Shown here: in pieces, positions 15,601-26,250 of the stretch | Position numbering within the stretch: the first letter of the stretch is position 1 | Layout of the letters: each line of letters starts with the position of its first letter | Origin: Dromaius novaehollandiae | Lineage: Eukaryota > Chordata > Aves > Casuariiformes > Dromaiidae | Length of the DNA stretch: 64,000 nucleotides | NCBI RefSeq assembly: GCF_036370855.1 | Contig: NC_088105.1 | Coordinates: 10,421,619-10,485,618 of the forward strand | Direction: 5' to 3' | The notes under the pieces: model-generated | The model's database searches: none | Seen by the model: the letters and a program-made list of their open reading frames with translations, nothing else | Told to the model about the DNA's origin: nothing | Position numbers and translations under genes: made by a program

Positions 15601-16406
15601 CTAATGGGGAGAAATGAATTGAGGGTTATTTCTCTCTCTGATTTTTGCTATCTCTTCCAGACTTTCTGCCATTTTCATGCAGATGTCTTTGTCTCTCCCT
15701 CCGTATGTTAGTGTGTGTTCACTTCATACTGGGAATCTCTCCATCTCCCATTCATGAGGGAGAAAAGATTTTTTTTTAACCTTGTAAGACCACCTGAGGG
15801 GGTCTTTGTCTTTCCATCTTCTGAATCATGAATGAATTTATAACACACTGGGAAAATTGCCCAGTTTACAAGTTACATTAAGTGACTCGCCCAAAGCAGT
15901 GCCTCTTCGTGCCTTGGAAGAGAGTGGTCTCCTGTCTCTCTGAAATGGAGTCCCAGTCCTCCAGATGGAGTGACTTGATTCATGTCTGCCTTCCCACTTC
16001 TGGGGAAATGGGAGTGAGCACTGGGAGGGGAGGGAGAGATGCTCCTGGATTATACCATGCCAGGCTCACTCCATAAGTGGGTGGTAGGGTAGTCCTTGCA
16101 CCACAGCTTGGTAAGGTCCAGGCAAAAGGGATTGGCTGTCTAAACTTAGAACTATTGGAGTTGCCCTGTAGATATCATCTTTCCTATTTTCCTTCTTATG
16201 CAGATAAAGAGAAAGTGAAGAACAAAGACCTTCCCGAGACAGAGGCAGTTGTCCCCTTCAGTGCCAGTAGACTAGCTGACCAGGAGGCACATCAGAAACT
16301 CTATGTCCCTCCTACCTCATCATCTGCAATGTTGGGAGCCACTGCGCGCTTGGCTGCTTCCAGTGGCCTCTTCCAGTGGTTTCCAAGCCTGAAAAAGGAG
16401 GTGTGA
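449..16406 (+). CDS. TDRD5: TDRD5, 3' part (tudor domain containing 5), 11 coding exons
   Basis: TDRD5 is a cytoplasmic germ-granule protein needed for piRNA biogenesis, transposon silencing and spermatid development (family knowledge). Visible coding exons are 449-602, 1661-1818, 4600-4820, 6051-6263, 6837-6903, 7846-8046, 9286-9447, 11385-11600, 12289-12438, 15206-15437 and 16204-16406. Joined in phase they give about 658 residues and a TGA stop. The full protein is near 980 residues in human, so the first two LOTUS domains lie upstream of the window. Order seen: end of the third LOTUS/OST-HTH domain, linker, extended Tudor domain with the core [10 protein letters not shown] and [10 protein letters not shown]-like remainder with FLCDTSS, a variable acidic/serine tail with two WD-type motifs ([18 protein letters not shown]), and the conserved terminus [17 protein letters not shown]. 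Only the donor of the tenth exon is uncertain. Neighbour FAM163A downstream matches human 1q25.2. Confidence 0.95.
1661..1818 (+). CDS. TDRD5: TDRD5 exon: linker between LOTUS3 and Tudor
   Basis: The exon sits between the acceptor ctcttag and the strong donor AAACCG|GTGAGT. It reads [20 protein letters not shown] and onwards to [10 protein letters not shown]. Sequence is weakly conserved, but phase 1 in and phase 0 out join exactly with the exons on both sides, and the end resembles the NLVVKPLQ segment of mammalian TDRD5. Confidence 0.75.
4600..4820 (+). CDS. TDRD5: TDRD5 exon: pre-Tudor segment (SEIPPDAV ... ISPSQFYI)
   Basis: It begins [20 protein letters not shown] and contains [17 protein letters not shown] and [20 protein letters not shown], which are hallmark TDRD5 sequences at the N-terminal edge of the extended Tudor domain. 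The acceptor is cctttgtag and the donor ATGAG|GTGCGA; it ends two bases into an Arg codon. Confidence 0.92.
6051..6263 (+). CDS. TDRD5: TDRD5 exon: Tudor core
   Basis: It encodes [40 protein letters not shown] and [20 protein letters not shown]. This is the Tudor beta-barrel with aromatic WWYR and FY.DFGN segments that form the methyl-arginine pocket in this family. The acceptor is tgttttgcag; the donor CTCAA|GTAAGT splits a Lys codon. Confidence 0.96.
6837..6903 (+). CDS. TDRD5: TDRD5 exon: [20 protein letters not shown]
   Basis: This short exon continues the Tudor/SN-like domain. PAQAI.CSLAWV.PVE is a typical post-Tudor motif. The acceptor is tattttag and the donor GTGGAG|GTGTGT. Confidence 0.93.
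7846..8046 (+). CDS. TDRD5: TDRD5 exon: SN-like part of extended Tudor domain
   Basis: It starts [20 protein letters not shown] and carries [20 protein letters not shown] and [11 protein letters not shown], matching the TDRD5 staphylococcal-nuclease-like half. Phase 0 at both ends, 67 codons, donor TCTCAG|GTCAGG. Confidence 0.95.
9286..9447 (+). CDS. TDRD5: TDRD5 exon: end of extended Tudor domain and start of acidic tail
   Basis: It begins [13 protein letters not shown], the conserved end of the folded domain, then enters a low-conservation acidic/serine region. The acceptor is gttactag and the donor GACCAG|GTGGGC; 54 codons, phase 0 in and out. Confidence 0.93.
11385..11600 (+). CDS. TDRD5: TDRD5 exon: C-terminal tail with [18 protein letters not shown]
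   Basis: GMP.LE.V..G...WD.N.LPLQ is shared with mammalian TDRD5. The remainder is a disordered Ser/Glu-rich linker. The acceptor is ctttctag and the donor CAACAG|GTTAGG; 72 codons. Confidence 0.92.
12289..12438 (+). CDS. TDRD5: TDRD5 exon: C-terminal tail with [10 protein letters not shown]
   Basis: It encodes [20 protein letters not shown], the counterpart of the KDTWDDSW.P motif in mammals, followed by an acidic stretch. The acceptor is ctccttag and the donor GTTAAG|GTAAGG; 50 codons. Confidence 0.9.
15206..15437 (+). CDS. TDRD5: TDRD5 exon: variable tail (donor uncertain)
   Basis: The acceptor tatgtttgcag is strong and the start [20 protein letters not shown] is open. The final exon needs a phase-1 donor. 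TTG|GTAGAG at 15437 fits and gives a hydrophobic stretch ([17 protein letters not shown]) before the join. A weaker phase-1 site, GGAT|GTTCTA near 15335, would remove that stretch. The exon is therefore firm and its 3' end is not. Confidence 0.7.
16204..16406 (+). CDS. TDRD5: TDRD5 last coding exon, stop TGA
   Basis: After acceptor cttatgcag it reads [20 protein letters not shown] and ends [36 protein letters not shown], stop. The terminus matches the mammalian KLY.P...ATAALGAAARLA motif, which identifies the true C-terminus. Confidence 0.94.
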
Positions 16407-16916
16407 GGAGGAGGGAGAAGTCATAGCTGGAGCGGCTGCCAAGGAAGGAATGTTGTCTTCTGCTGCAGCTGCCTGGAGCAGTGAGGGCTCTCTGTGCAAC
16501 TGCCCTGACACTTTCTTGGTTTAGAAGCATTTCATCCCTGGAATAACTTGGAGTCTGGCATCTTGTCTGATATGCCCAATATATATGTTAAATGTTACTT
16601 TTACTTTTAGGAAAATAGAATATGTTCTTGTTGCACTGCTGTTGTACTGATTTATTGCTCTTTAATGTTTTGGAAGAACATCTGAGTGTCATATTGTGTT
16701 GCACCCTCTAAGGTGCAGAGAGGGAAACTGTATGCAGGTCCCTCCCTTTAACACTATTAAGTGCAGGTTCGACTGGGGTGAGGGGGGAGTGCATGGCTTT
16801 TCTTTCAGTTATATCCCAACTTAAGGCCTCCACCTGTCTCAGTGCTGCTAACCTGCAAAAAAGAAATCTTCTACCCCAAGAAAAAGACACTTTGATTTGT
16901 TGATGAATTAGGATGC

Positions 16917-16922
16917 AATAAA
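16917..16922 (+). terminator. TDRD5: Polyadenylation signal AATAAA for TDRD5
   Basis: This is a canonical AATAAA 511 bases after the TDRD5 stop, giving a 3' UTR of about 530 nt. It is the first canonical hexamer I noticed downstream of the stop. Confidence 0.6.
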
Positions 16923-16929
16923 TATGAAG

Positions 16930-19900
16930 CCCCAGGAATCCCATTTTACAGATACTGAATGATATATATTTTGAAGCTTGGTGTGTTGACCATGTTCTGT
17001 CATGACTGCTCTTTCAGACAGGCATATGAAATAATGCCCTTTCCATGGCCTTCAATAGCTTCAACAGAGAGCAATAATAATACAACTTGTGTCCAGCAGA
17101 AGTGGTATTTTACATATAATTCATGGGGATGGAGAGAGATGCTGAGTCTACCTGGCCTCCAAAAGTACAAGTATTGTGGCTTTCATGCCAAGACTGTTCT
17201 CAGCCTGGGACTGTGTGTCATCCTGCAAGGTAGTTAATCGCACTTGCTCTGAGCATGGCCTCAGTGCTGGTGTTGTACAAGGAGAGTATTTGCTGAAGGC
17301 CGCAGAGAGGAAAATGAGTTTTATGGCACTTCTTGTGATTGGTGAGGGGTCAGGAATTATTTTTCTAGGAAGCAGCTGGAGCAGGAGGAGGGTGTTACTG
17401 AGGAGAGATGCTATGTGATAGACCTGGTGATGGTGCTTTATGTGCAGTAGGTAAGTTGGTTGAACAGATGACCTGAACCTACTGGAAATGCTGTCCTGGA
17501 AGAGGATGTTGTTCTTGGTGCAAGGTGCAGAAGCGGTATTTAAGTAGTTCCCTGCCTGATGCAAGCAACCCTCTTGGTGTTGCATTTATTAATGCAAGGA
17601 AAAGCTGTGCAAATGTAAGCATGCTGGTTATGAACACTGGTACGCAGGTTGCTTGGTTGATGCCTACACTGTGTTCCCCAGGGCTTCGGGGACTAGCAAG
17701 GGCCAATGCGTGCCCACCCACAAGCATGCCCGAAGCGTGCTATAGCTTTGTTATGAGCCATCAAGAAAAGCTCAAGACAGGGTTTAATACTAACATTAGA
17801 ATGAATAAAAGTCCAGCATAAAAGTCTTACTGGTTCAATCAAAAAACTCAGGGTGGGAGGTGTGGGGAATTAGGAGGAATGGCCATCAGAGCTCAGAATA
17901 GCCAGGGCTCAGGGAGCAGCCACCAGCTTATCTGCATGTCCCTGTGGACCGCCAGGATCAGTGCATCTCTCCGAACCGGAGGCCATGCCTTTACTAGCTC
18001 TTCATCGTGCTAGATAATGCCACAGTCAGTCCCCAGGTCCCCGAGGTAAAAAAGAAGAATCGGGTGATGTTTAGAGTAGGAAACCGAGACTGCAGAATGG
18101 AGTTGCTTCATCCCTCTAGACTGCTGTTGTGCCAGACAAAAGCTGGCAGGGGCCGAATAGGCAATGCCATGCTTCATGGTCTGAGAGACTGCCCTGGGCT
18201 GAGCTCTGTACAGCTGGGACCCGGAGAGGTTTCCCTGAGAACTAGTGATGAAGGAAAGATGACTACCTTGCTTCAGTTGCAGCATTTAGAAGTGTCTGGA
18301 TGTGGAAGGGCTAAGCACGTAGAGGGGAGGAAGAGAGAAAGCGTTTCTCGTTTCTAGGTCATTCACTACAGCAGAAGTAAGCTTTTTGTTTTTTCTTAGT
18401 TCTATATGGACTCTATATGGTCCTCACTTAGAAACAACCAGACAGAAAGCTAATCAAGAAAATGGAAGCAGAGAGATTAAGAGCTACGGGGGCTGTGTTT
18501 TGGGCAGATGGCAATACAGTCCTGCAGGGAGTTTCAGGTTACTTGACTTTTCTGGTCCCGTGTTAGGGCTGTGGGTTGCATCGTGTTTCTTACCTAGTGT
18601 AGGGAATGGCTGAAATGAAGCTGAGCTTTCTCAGGGCTCTCTGGGCAATAGAGCTGGCCAGATTTCCGAGTGTTTTTTCCCTCTGATTGCATCTGAACAC
18701 AAGTTTTGAAACAGGAAAGTTCCTGCAGATTTTTTTTTATGCTTCTCACTGAAATGTCAGGGAAGTTTTTCAGGTCCCAGGTGGATTCAAGTTCTCATTT
18801 CTGCAGGAAATTAGTCACTGTGGCACTTTTGGGGGATGGGAGCACAGGAGGGATTGGATGTGGTTCTCTGTGGCCTGAGCAATGGGCAATCCAGTGGGAA
18901 AGATATGCATTTCGTGTCCTTCCAGACTCAGAGATAATGGGAAGGGGCTTCTTGTTGTACTGACAAATACCGGATCCTCGTTCTCCATGTAATACAGGTC
19001 GTGTTGAGCAGTAACACCTGGTCGGTTTCGATGTGGCTGTGATTTGAGCAGGCTGAACGCAGATGGAAGGTGCTGTCTTCTGCGTGCTCAGCGACTCAGC
19101 TGGGCTCTGGCGTGGGAGTGCTGCTCTGTACGAATGCGCAGCCCAACGTCGGGAGTGCATCCTCTGGCAGAGACGCTGCTCGCTCTCCCCCACCTCCCTG
19201 AAGAGGAGGGACACTCATTTTTTTCCTCTCTGAAAAACCTGCTTTTGTGGCTGTTTCTGTCTGTAGAGGGAGAATGGCATGTGGTAAGGAAGGATGGGAA
19301 TGCAGAGTCTTCAGGCCGAGCAAACAAATCTGAGTGATGGTGGCTTTTGGTGCTGCCACAAGGAGCGGTGGAGGGGGAAGTATCCTGGGGTTACCATCTC
19401 TCACCCAGGTTCATCTGGAGCTAGTGGGACTTGCGACGTAATGACCCTGAGTGGAAATTTCTCACTCGCAGTGGCTTGGTGTAAGCAGGGCCCCCGGGTG
19501 CAGTGCTGAGGGGACGTCACCTAGCCAGGCTAATGAAGGGAGCCGCATGCGGACAGCTCCACGCTGTTCTTCCACTGAAGTGGCTCTTCCTCTTGCAGTT
19601 ATTTGAATACCCCTGGTTCCTCCTGTCTTCTTCATATTGTGTATTTAGTGGTGGGCTTCATGGCTCTGCTCCTTCTTCACAGCGAGGATAAAAGCTTGCT
19701 CTGAATGGTTAGACAAGAGGGAGCAAGCTGGAAATTGGAGTGGGAGCCACCAGCAAGCAGGCTGGAAACAGCTGGGTCTCGGCTTTGTCCAGCCTACGGA
19801 CATGTAGGCTCTTCTCCCTGGTTCTGGGCTGGCCCTCATCTGCTCCCCATCAGCATCTGTCTTTCACGGGGTCCTGCAGCCCTTGCTGGTTTGTCATGCT

Positions 19901-22900
19901 CTGCAACAGCCCCTGCGGCCTGTGGATCAGGCAATGTCTCATCAGCCCCAGCAGAGAGATGGGAAAAGGGGTGTCCTGCTGAGAGGGGGGTTGCCCCCAA
20001 GTCAAAAAGATGCATTCTTTGCTCTGAGAATATTGGACTTCAGGGGTGATCTGAGTGATTGGGAGGAGGAGGTGAGTTCAGACTGCCCTGAATTCCCCCA
20101 TGCGGCCCCGTGGAGTCAAGGTGGTGTAAGTGCGAGCTATGTGCGTGGCCCTTCAAAGGGGTCTGTGTATCCTATTTGGGGCTATTTCCTCAGAAGGGCA
20201 GAGACTGCCCTACCCTTCTGTGAAAGAAAGGTCTGGTGGGACCTAGGCACCTTCTCCAGCTGGTCTCTGCCCTTTTAACTTGTTAGTGTGATGTCCATGG
20301 ATGGAGGAACCAAGTGTCATGTTGCAACAGGCATCTGGAGAACGGTGGGTTCACAGTGGAGCTGCTGACCCACCACCTTGCTTCGTGGCCTCCAACACTA
20401 TCAGCAAAGCCTGCTGGCTTGGCCCAAGCATTTTCTGCAATGGGACAGGGGATATGGAGCTGACTTAAGTGCATTTCAGACATTCTTGGGAGCTCTGATC
20501 TGTTAAACAATTCAAAAAACCCTTTCTGCCTGAACTGCACACTTCCTACCTCTTAATAACCGTGTCCACCAGCACCTCCTTCCCAGCTGCTGAGTTCATT
20601 GCTCTCTGTCGGTGGAGTGATAAATCCGCCCCTCCAGCTGTTAAATGCTGTCGTTGCCTTCCCAGTCCCACTTCACAAGCTTATGAACTGTTGCAAAGAG
20701 GAAAAGAACGATCTGTTCTCCAGGCTGTTTTCCGATAGCACCAGGTATCATGGGCTTTAGTTCCAGGCAGGGTAACCCAGCTCCTTCGGCTCAAATCTCC
20801 TACTTCAGCAGAGCTGCTGTTCTTTTTCTGGTTGTGTTAATCTAGATGAACCAGATGTCTGCCAAATGGAACAAAAATACTAGTCACTGTACTGAGGTCC
20901 TTTGTCTCTGAGTGTTAGCCCAGAGCCAGTGGACAGATGTGGATGGACTTAAGAAGCTTGAGGAAATGCAGACAAGACAGAGGTGTCTTGCTGGATCACA
21001 AACTGGCTACACAGTTAGTGGAGGCTTGAAGTTCTTGCTAGCCCGTAAGGATACTGATGGGGTTGTTGAGCTCCTGAGTCAGCTGCGCTAGAAGAGTTCA
21101 GTGCTGGGTAGGTGCAGGCTGGCACTAGTCTGTAGTGATGCCCTCTGCTAACAATGGAGTTTCTCTGGTATCAGTTGCCTGGTGGTCCTGGTAATCCTTT
21201 ATGTTTCTTCCCTTGGTGACTCACACATGGGCTCAGGGAGCAATCGGAGACTGCTGTCAGGATGCTGGGCTTGGAGTGCTGATACGGAGATGGGAAGAGA
21301 TGTCTCTAAACTTGGAAAGGTGAAGATGCATGTGGCTTGGCTCATCCAGCAGTCATCTCTGTCACCCATTTGCTGCTTCTTGGCAGGTGGCAGCAGGTAT
21401 TGAAGGAGACACTAGAAAGCCAGTGTTTCTTTCCAGCAGGGCTCTGTAAATTGCAGAGATCTGGTCTCAGTGAGATGCAGGTGGGATCTCACAAATGTTC
21501 CTTTTGGTCACTCCACTTAGACCAAAAGGCCTGTAGCTGCTGTAGCTTCCATCACCCCTGTAACACTCCAAGTGTCCTGACGAGATGTTTGAGCTCCTCT
21601 TCTGTTCCCTGAGCTGTGAAGTGACATGTTTCTTCTATCCCTCCTCCAGGTGGTGGCATTCCCAGGGGCATCTGCTGGGAAACTGCAGGGCTGATTCTTC
21701 ATTCGCATGGCAGAAAGGCTGCTTCTGCCTGTGCTTTGCTGTCTCTGCTAGAGGAATCCTCTGGGTTTTTGTAGTTGCTGGCTGATTTTGAGCGTAAAAC
21801 TCCCCAGCTGAGGGCCTCTTGGTGGCTTCAGTAAACACAGACGTGGTCTTCTGGGCCTGGCTGGCCCAAACCTTGTTGCCCCAAGTGCATCATCTTTCTC
21901 TTGCCTAGTTTCTTGAGCACTGGGCCAACCCAACAGGGGGATGACAACTGCCGGGATATTGGGTCTGGGGACCTGAGTGGGGGGGAGAGGGTGAGGGGGA
22001 CAGTAGATGGGGGAGGCCCCCAAGGAGCCCCACATGTCCTCCCTGCCCTGCCCGCTGCCGGGCTGCAGCGCGAGGGAGGGCTGACGCAGGCAGCGGGAGC
22101 TGGGGAGATCCATGCTGGGAACGTGCTGCTCCAGCACCTTTTCTGTTTGTTTGTGGAAATCGTTAATTAGCAGTGGGAGCAGCCGGGCGGCTGCTGGCTG
22201 CCAAGGCTGGGGCGGGAGCCAGACGGCCACAAGCTGGTGCTGCTGGTGGGCCGGGAGAGGCCGAGGGCAGCCTGGCTGCTGCGAGCTTCAGCTGCAAACG
22301 CAGGGACGGCGAAACCCTCCTGCTGCAAACGCAGGGACGGCGAAACCCTCCTGCTGCAAACGCAGGGACGGCGAAACCCTCCTGCGTAGGGCTCTGGTGC
22401 TGCCTCGGTGCCGGTCGCTGCTAGGTGGCAGCCGAGGCCGGCTCTCGGCACGGCTCTGCCTGGAGCCCTGCTTGGAGGTGTAAACCTGGTCCTGGGAGCG
22501 GGCTGGGGATGGGCTGTTGGGGTGGCCGGATGCTCTCGACCCTGTCCGATGGGCCCCAGGGTGGCTCTCATTTCACGGCCCTGCAAGTCGCTCCTCAGGG
22601 GTGGGTTCAGGGCCCGTTTTACAAACCTTTCACCTGCTGCTGGGTGTCACAGGGGAGATGTGGCCCAGCGCTGCCCCGGTGCTGAGCCCGATGGCTGTTG
22701 GCCATCATTCCCGTCTGCCCCCCACTTGCCTTTCGGTCCATCCCACCTCTCCCCAGGAGCGGCCGAGCGTGCCAGGACCGGAGGAGCCGTCTTGTGAGAC
22801 GTTTTCCTGGGAAGCCAGTGGAGTGACTCGGTTATCGTGGTGGAGATGTTCAGAAGACATCCTTCCTCCAACGTGCACCATCAAACCCGGAGGCCGGGGG

Positions 22901-23690
22901 TGCCTAGGCAAGTGGACACCAGCCAGGAGAAGTGGCAAAGTACATCCAGCAGGGACATGGGTGGCCCAGGGTCCCTCTCCGTGGAAGAATAGGAGGTGAG
23001 GATCGCCCTGTGCCTCCCTTGGGTTAACAGGAGGCAGCTTGTTCCCTGGGGGCTGCCAGCTTGCCGGGGTGCCCCCCTCGCCTGCACCTTGGGGGGGATC
23101 GCTCCTGCCATGGAGAACAGCAGGGATAATTAGAGCTGAGTTAATGATGACTTCCATGCCAGGAGGTTAAACAGATTAGGGTGCTTCAGCCTGGAAATCG
23201 GTGATGGAGGGGGGATACGATAGAGGAGGACGGGAAGGCACGTCGGGAGCAGCTGGCTGTCTCCCCCAGGCAAGGGAGAGCGGAAGGGCACCTGCACTAG
23301 GCATGGATCAAACCAAGGGCGATGCTTCCTCGCCCCGCGCACTGCTGCGGCGGGGGGCTGGGGGCACCGAGAGCTCCCACGCGCTCAGAAACGGAGCGGG
23401 CAGATAAGGGGAATCCAGCGGGCATTTATAAGGCACCCTTATGGCTTGGAAACACCCTAATCTGCAAATTTTTGGAGGTAGGGAGCATATTCTGGGCTGT
23501 CACACTGCACGTGTCACCCTTTTCCCCCACGCTCTTCCTGGGCATCTGCTGGAGACAGGATCCTGGGCTTTGCTCTGACCCCACCCAGCTTTTCTGATGC
23601 TCTTAACTGGTCAGGAGCTGCTCTTCCTAGGAGTTCTTGCCACTCACGTGTTGTCCGCAAGCAGATGATTAGTTTCCCGCATCCTTTCAA
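16930..23690. other. Intergenic region between TDRD5 and FAM163A
   Basis: No exon of a recognisable protein, RNA gene or transposon was found. Open frames are short and give no family motif. GC content is moderate and rises towards the right. The only clear structure is the 31-bp triplicate at 22291. Confidence 0.5.
22291..22383. repeat. 31-bp tandem repeat, three perfect copies
   Basis: Copies occupy 22291-22321, 22322-22352 and 22353-22383, with unit beginning gctgcaaacgcagggacggc. All three are identical, which points to recent expansion or active homogenisation. Confidence 0.95.
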
Positions 23691-23699
23691 CCACATCAG

Positions 23700-26250
23700 C
23701 AAATCTTTCCTCCGTGCCGTCCGGAACCGGGGCTGTAGGAGGTGTGCGCGGTTTCAGCCAGGCTGTGCCCCGGCTCGTGGTGCGTTTGCTTGCCTTTTCG
23801 CGGCGCAGCTTGGATCACATTTCTCATGCTTGGCAGGTGCCTGTTGGTACGTTTGTCGCTTAAGGCGGTGGAGTAAGAGGAAAATGCCTCTGGGACCGGA
23901 GCGCGACGTTGTGTTCGCGCTGCTGTGACCGAGCGCGAGCCCCGGCCGCCGCGCCGCGCCGGCGGAGGGGAAGGAGAGGGGAAGGCTGTGCCCCTCCGCT
24001 CCTCTCCCTGGGCACCGGCTGCCAAAGCGTTTAGAGCGCGTTAAAAATTGAGAGGCCGCGCGGCTCTGCAGCTCTCCCTGACAGCCGGGGTCGCAGCGGC
24101 GCCGCGGGGCCTCGGTGATGGACTCGGCACGGGGCTCGGGTCGGTCCCGCGCGGCGCGGCAGCCCCGCTGCGGCGTCCTGCCCCCGGCCGGGGCACCCGG
24201 CCCAGCCCCACGGGACAGCGGAGGGCGACGGGGCGGCCCGGGCTTCGGGGCCTTACGGGAAAAAAACCCACCCATCGCCATCAGCAGCTTAAAAGCGGCT
24301 GCTCCGGGCGTTAAACGGGGGTCGGGAGCCTGTGGCGGGCGGGGGGAGGCTGGGCAGCGACAGCTCCTTCCAGCCGAACACGGCGCCGCTTCTCCCCACG
24401 GTGTCTGCGTTCACTTCAGTCACTAATTTTGGTTTAAAATACAAAGCCGATCATTTCGGAAGCCAAAGCTGTTATCTTTTCGTGCTCTAAACATTTGTTT
24501 TTCGGATGGAAATTGAGTCTTTTCCTGTTTCGGGAAGGATAAAGCTGCATTCAAGCCTGAACGGGACTGTTTCATGTGACCCATGAGTAAATGCTTTTCT
24601 TTCCTCTGACCTGGAAGGATTTCTTTTTCTTTCCATTTGGCAAGAAAAAGAAAAAAGGAGAAAGCAAATTGTCAGTACAGGTCACTGAAAACAAGGTCTT
24701 GAGCTGCAGCTCTCTTTTTAGCTTGAGCACTCTGCCAAAAAACAAAAATATCGGCTTTTCTCGCCGCTCCCAAGCACATGCACTGGTCTCTGGAGTGGGT
24801 CTTTTCTTTTTTTTTGCAGTAAAAAGCCCCAGTTTCCCCTGCATTTATGCCTCCGTGTAGCTGGGAGCTAACATCTGCCGGGGAGGGCGAGCAGCTGAGT
24901 GCGGCAGGGGCGAGGACGGGGTCCGCGTCCTTGGGGGGCACAGCCGGTTCCCGCGAGCTGGCAGCGCCCGGCACACGCAGCCGCCGCGGGAGCCCGGTCC
25001 GGCCGTGGGCTGCGCTTGCCGTCGCTCTCGCCGGCCCCTCGCTGCCGGGTGGCTGCCGCGCGTGTGCGCCCGGCCCGGCCCGGCCCTCCCCTCCCGGCTG
25101 CTGCGATACTGCTTTTCTGGTTCAGCTCGTTAAAGGAGGAGGTGATTGCGGAGGGGCTGCGATCTCACTTGTGCTTTTAATCCCGCTGCTGTCAAGCTCC
25201 ATTAGGAGGCCGGGCATCATCGCGCTACCTCTGGGGCCAGGCGAGCGGGAGCCCGGCCTGAAATGAGGACAAGCCTGGGCTACGCGGGAGCACGGGCCGG
25301 AGAGCAGGGGATGCTCAAAGAGCCATCGCGGCCCCCGCTGCCTTCCCCGGCCCCCTCGAGCTCCCCCCGGCTCAGCAGCCAGCCGGGGGGGGGAATGGGC
25401 TGTCCTTGGGCGGCCGCAAGCCTGGGTCACTTTGGGAGCCCGGCGGGGGCGAGAGCAAAGGGGGCGCGGAGGAGCCCGGGAAGCCTCTAGGCTGCACGTG
25501 GAGCTGGGAGCTCGCACGGGGCTGGGGGAGGAGGGATGCAGCCCCCGGGCATCTCGTTTCGGCTCCATCGCGGGGCCCCATGGGATGGGGCACCCCGGCC
25601 CCCAGGCTGGCGCGGGGAGGAGCGGGAGCGCCGCGGGTTAACGCCGTCCCCGGGAGCCGCGAACCCCCGCGCCGGGAGGGACGAATATCCGTGGCGTCTG
25701 GAGACGTCAGACACGCGGCGGCTGATCTTCAGCAGCGTTTGTCTTCATTTGGGGAAGAGACGGCGTAACTCTCTCCTAACCGCATTAATCGAGGCTTGTC
25801 CTGCCGCTCGTCCGTCAGCAGGACGGACGGCACCGGGGCGCGACAGAGCTCCCGGACGACCGGCCACGACGGCGAGCGGTGCCGTCCCCAGAGCTCGGCC
25901 GCCGGCGTCCGAGGGGGCTCGGGAGCGCGTTTTGAGCGTTCCTCGCCTGAGCGCTCGAGCTCGCCGGTGGTGCGGTGACTCAGCTGCCCCGGGGGAAACG
26001 CGGCCTTAACTCCTGGCTCGCCGACGTGCTCCGGGGATGGCGGCAGCGCTGGGAGGAGCTGCCTGTTCCCCAGAGAAACGCCGCGGGCCTCGAGGCTGCT
26101 CTGGCCACCCCGTGAGTCGCGTCCATGCACCAGTGCCCTCCCGTACGGCCCGGTTGTCCTCAACGCGCAGGGCAACGCGATAGCGGCAAGCGAGCGAGGA
26201 GCCGGCTGCCTGCCGGCCCCCGGAGGCGTTTTGCACCGTCAGGCTTTTCC
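23700..26250. promoter_or_regulatory. CpG-rich region (island cluster)
   Basis: By eye this stretch is dense in CG dinucleotides with GC-box-like runs, including tandem CCCGG units near 25067-25085. A more AT-rich break lies at about 24420-24860. No TATA box or clear exon was found. It may be an alternative upstream promoter or Polycomb-type island of FAM163A; that link is inference. Confidence 0.5.
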
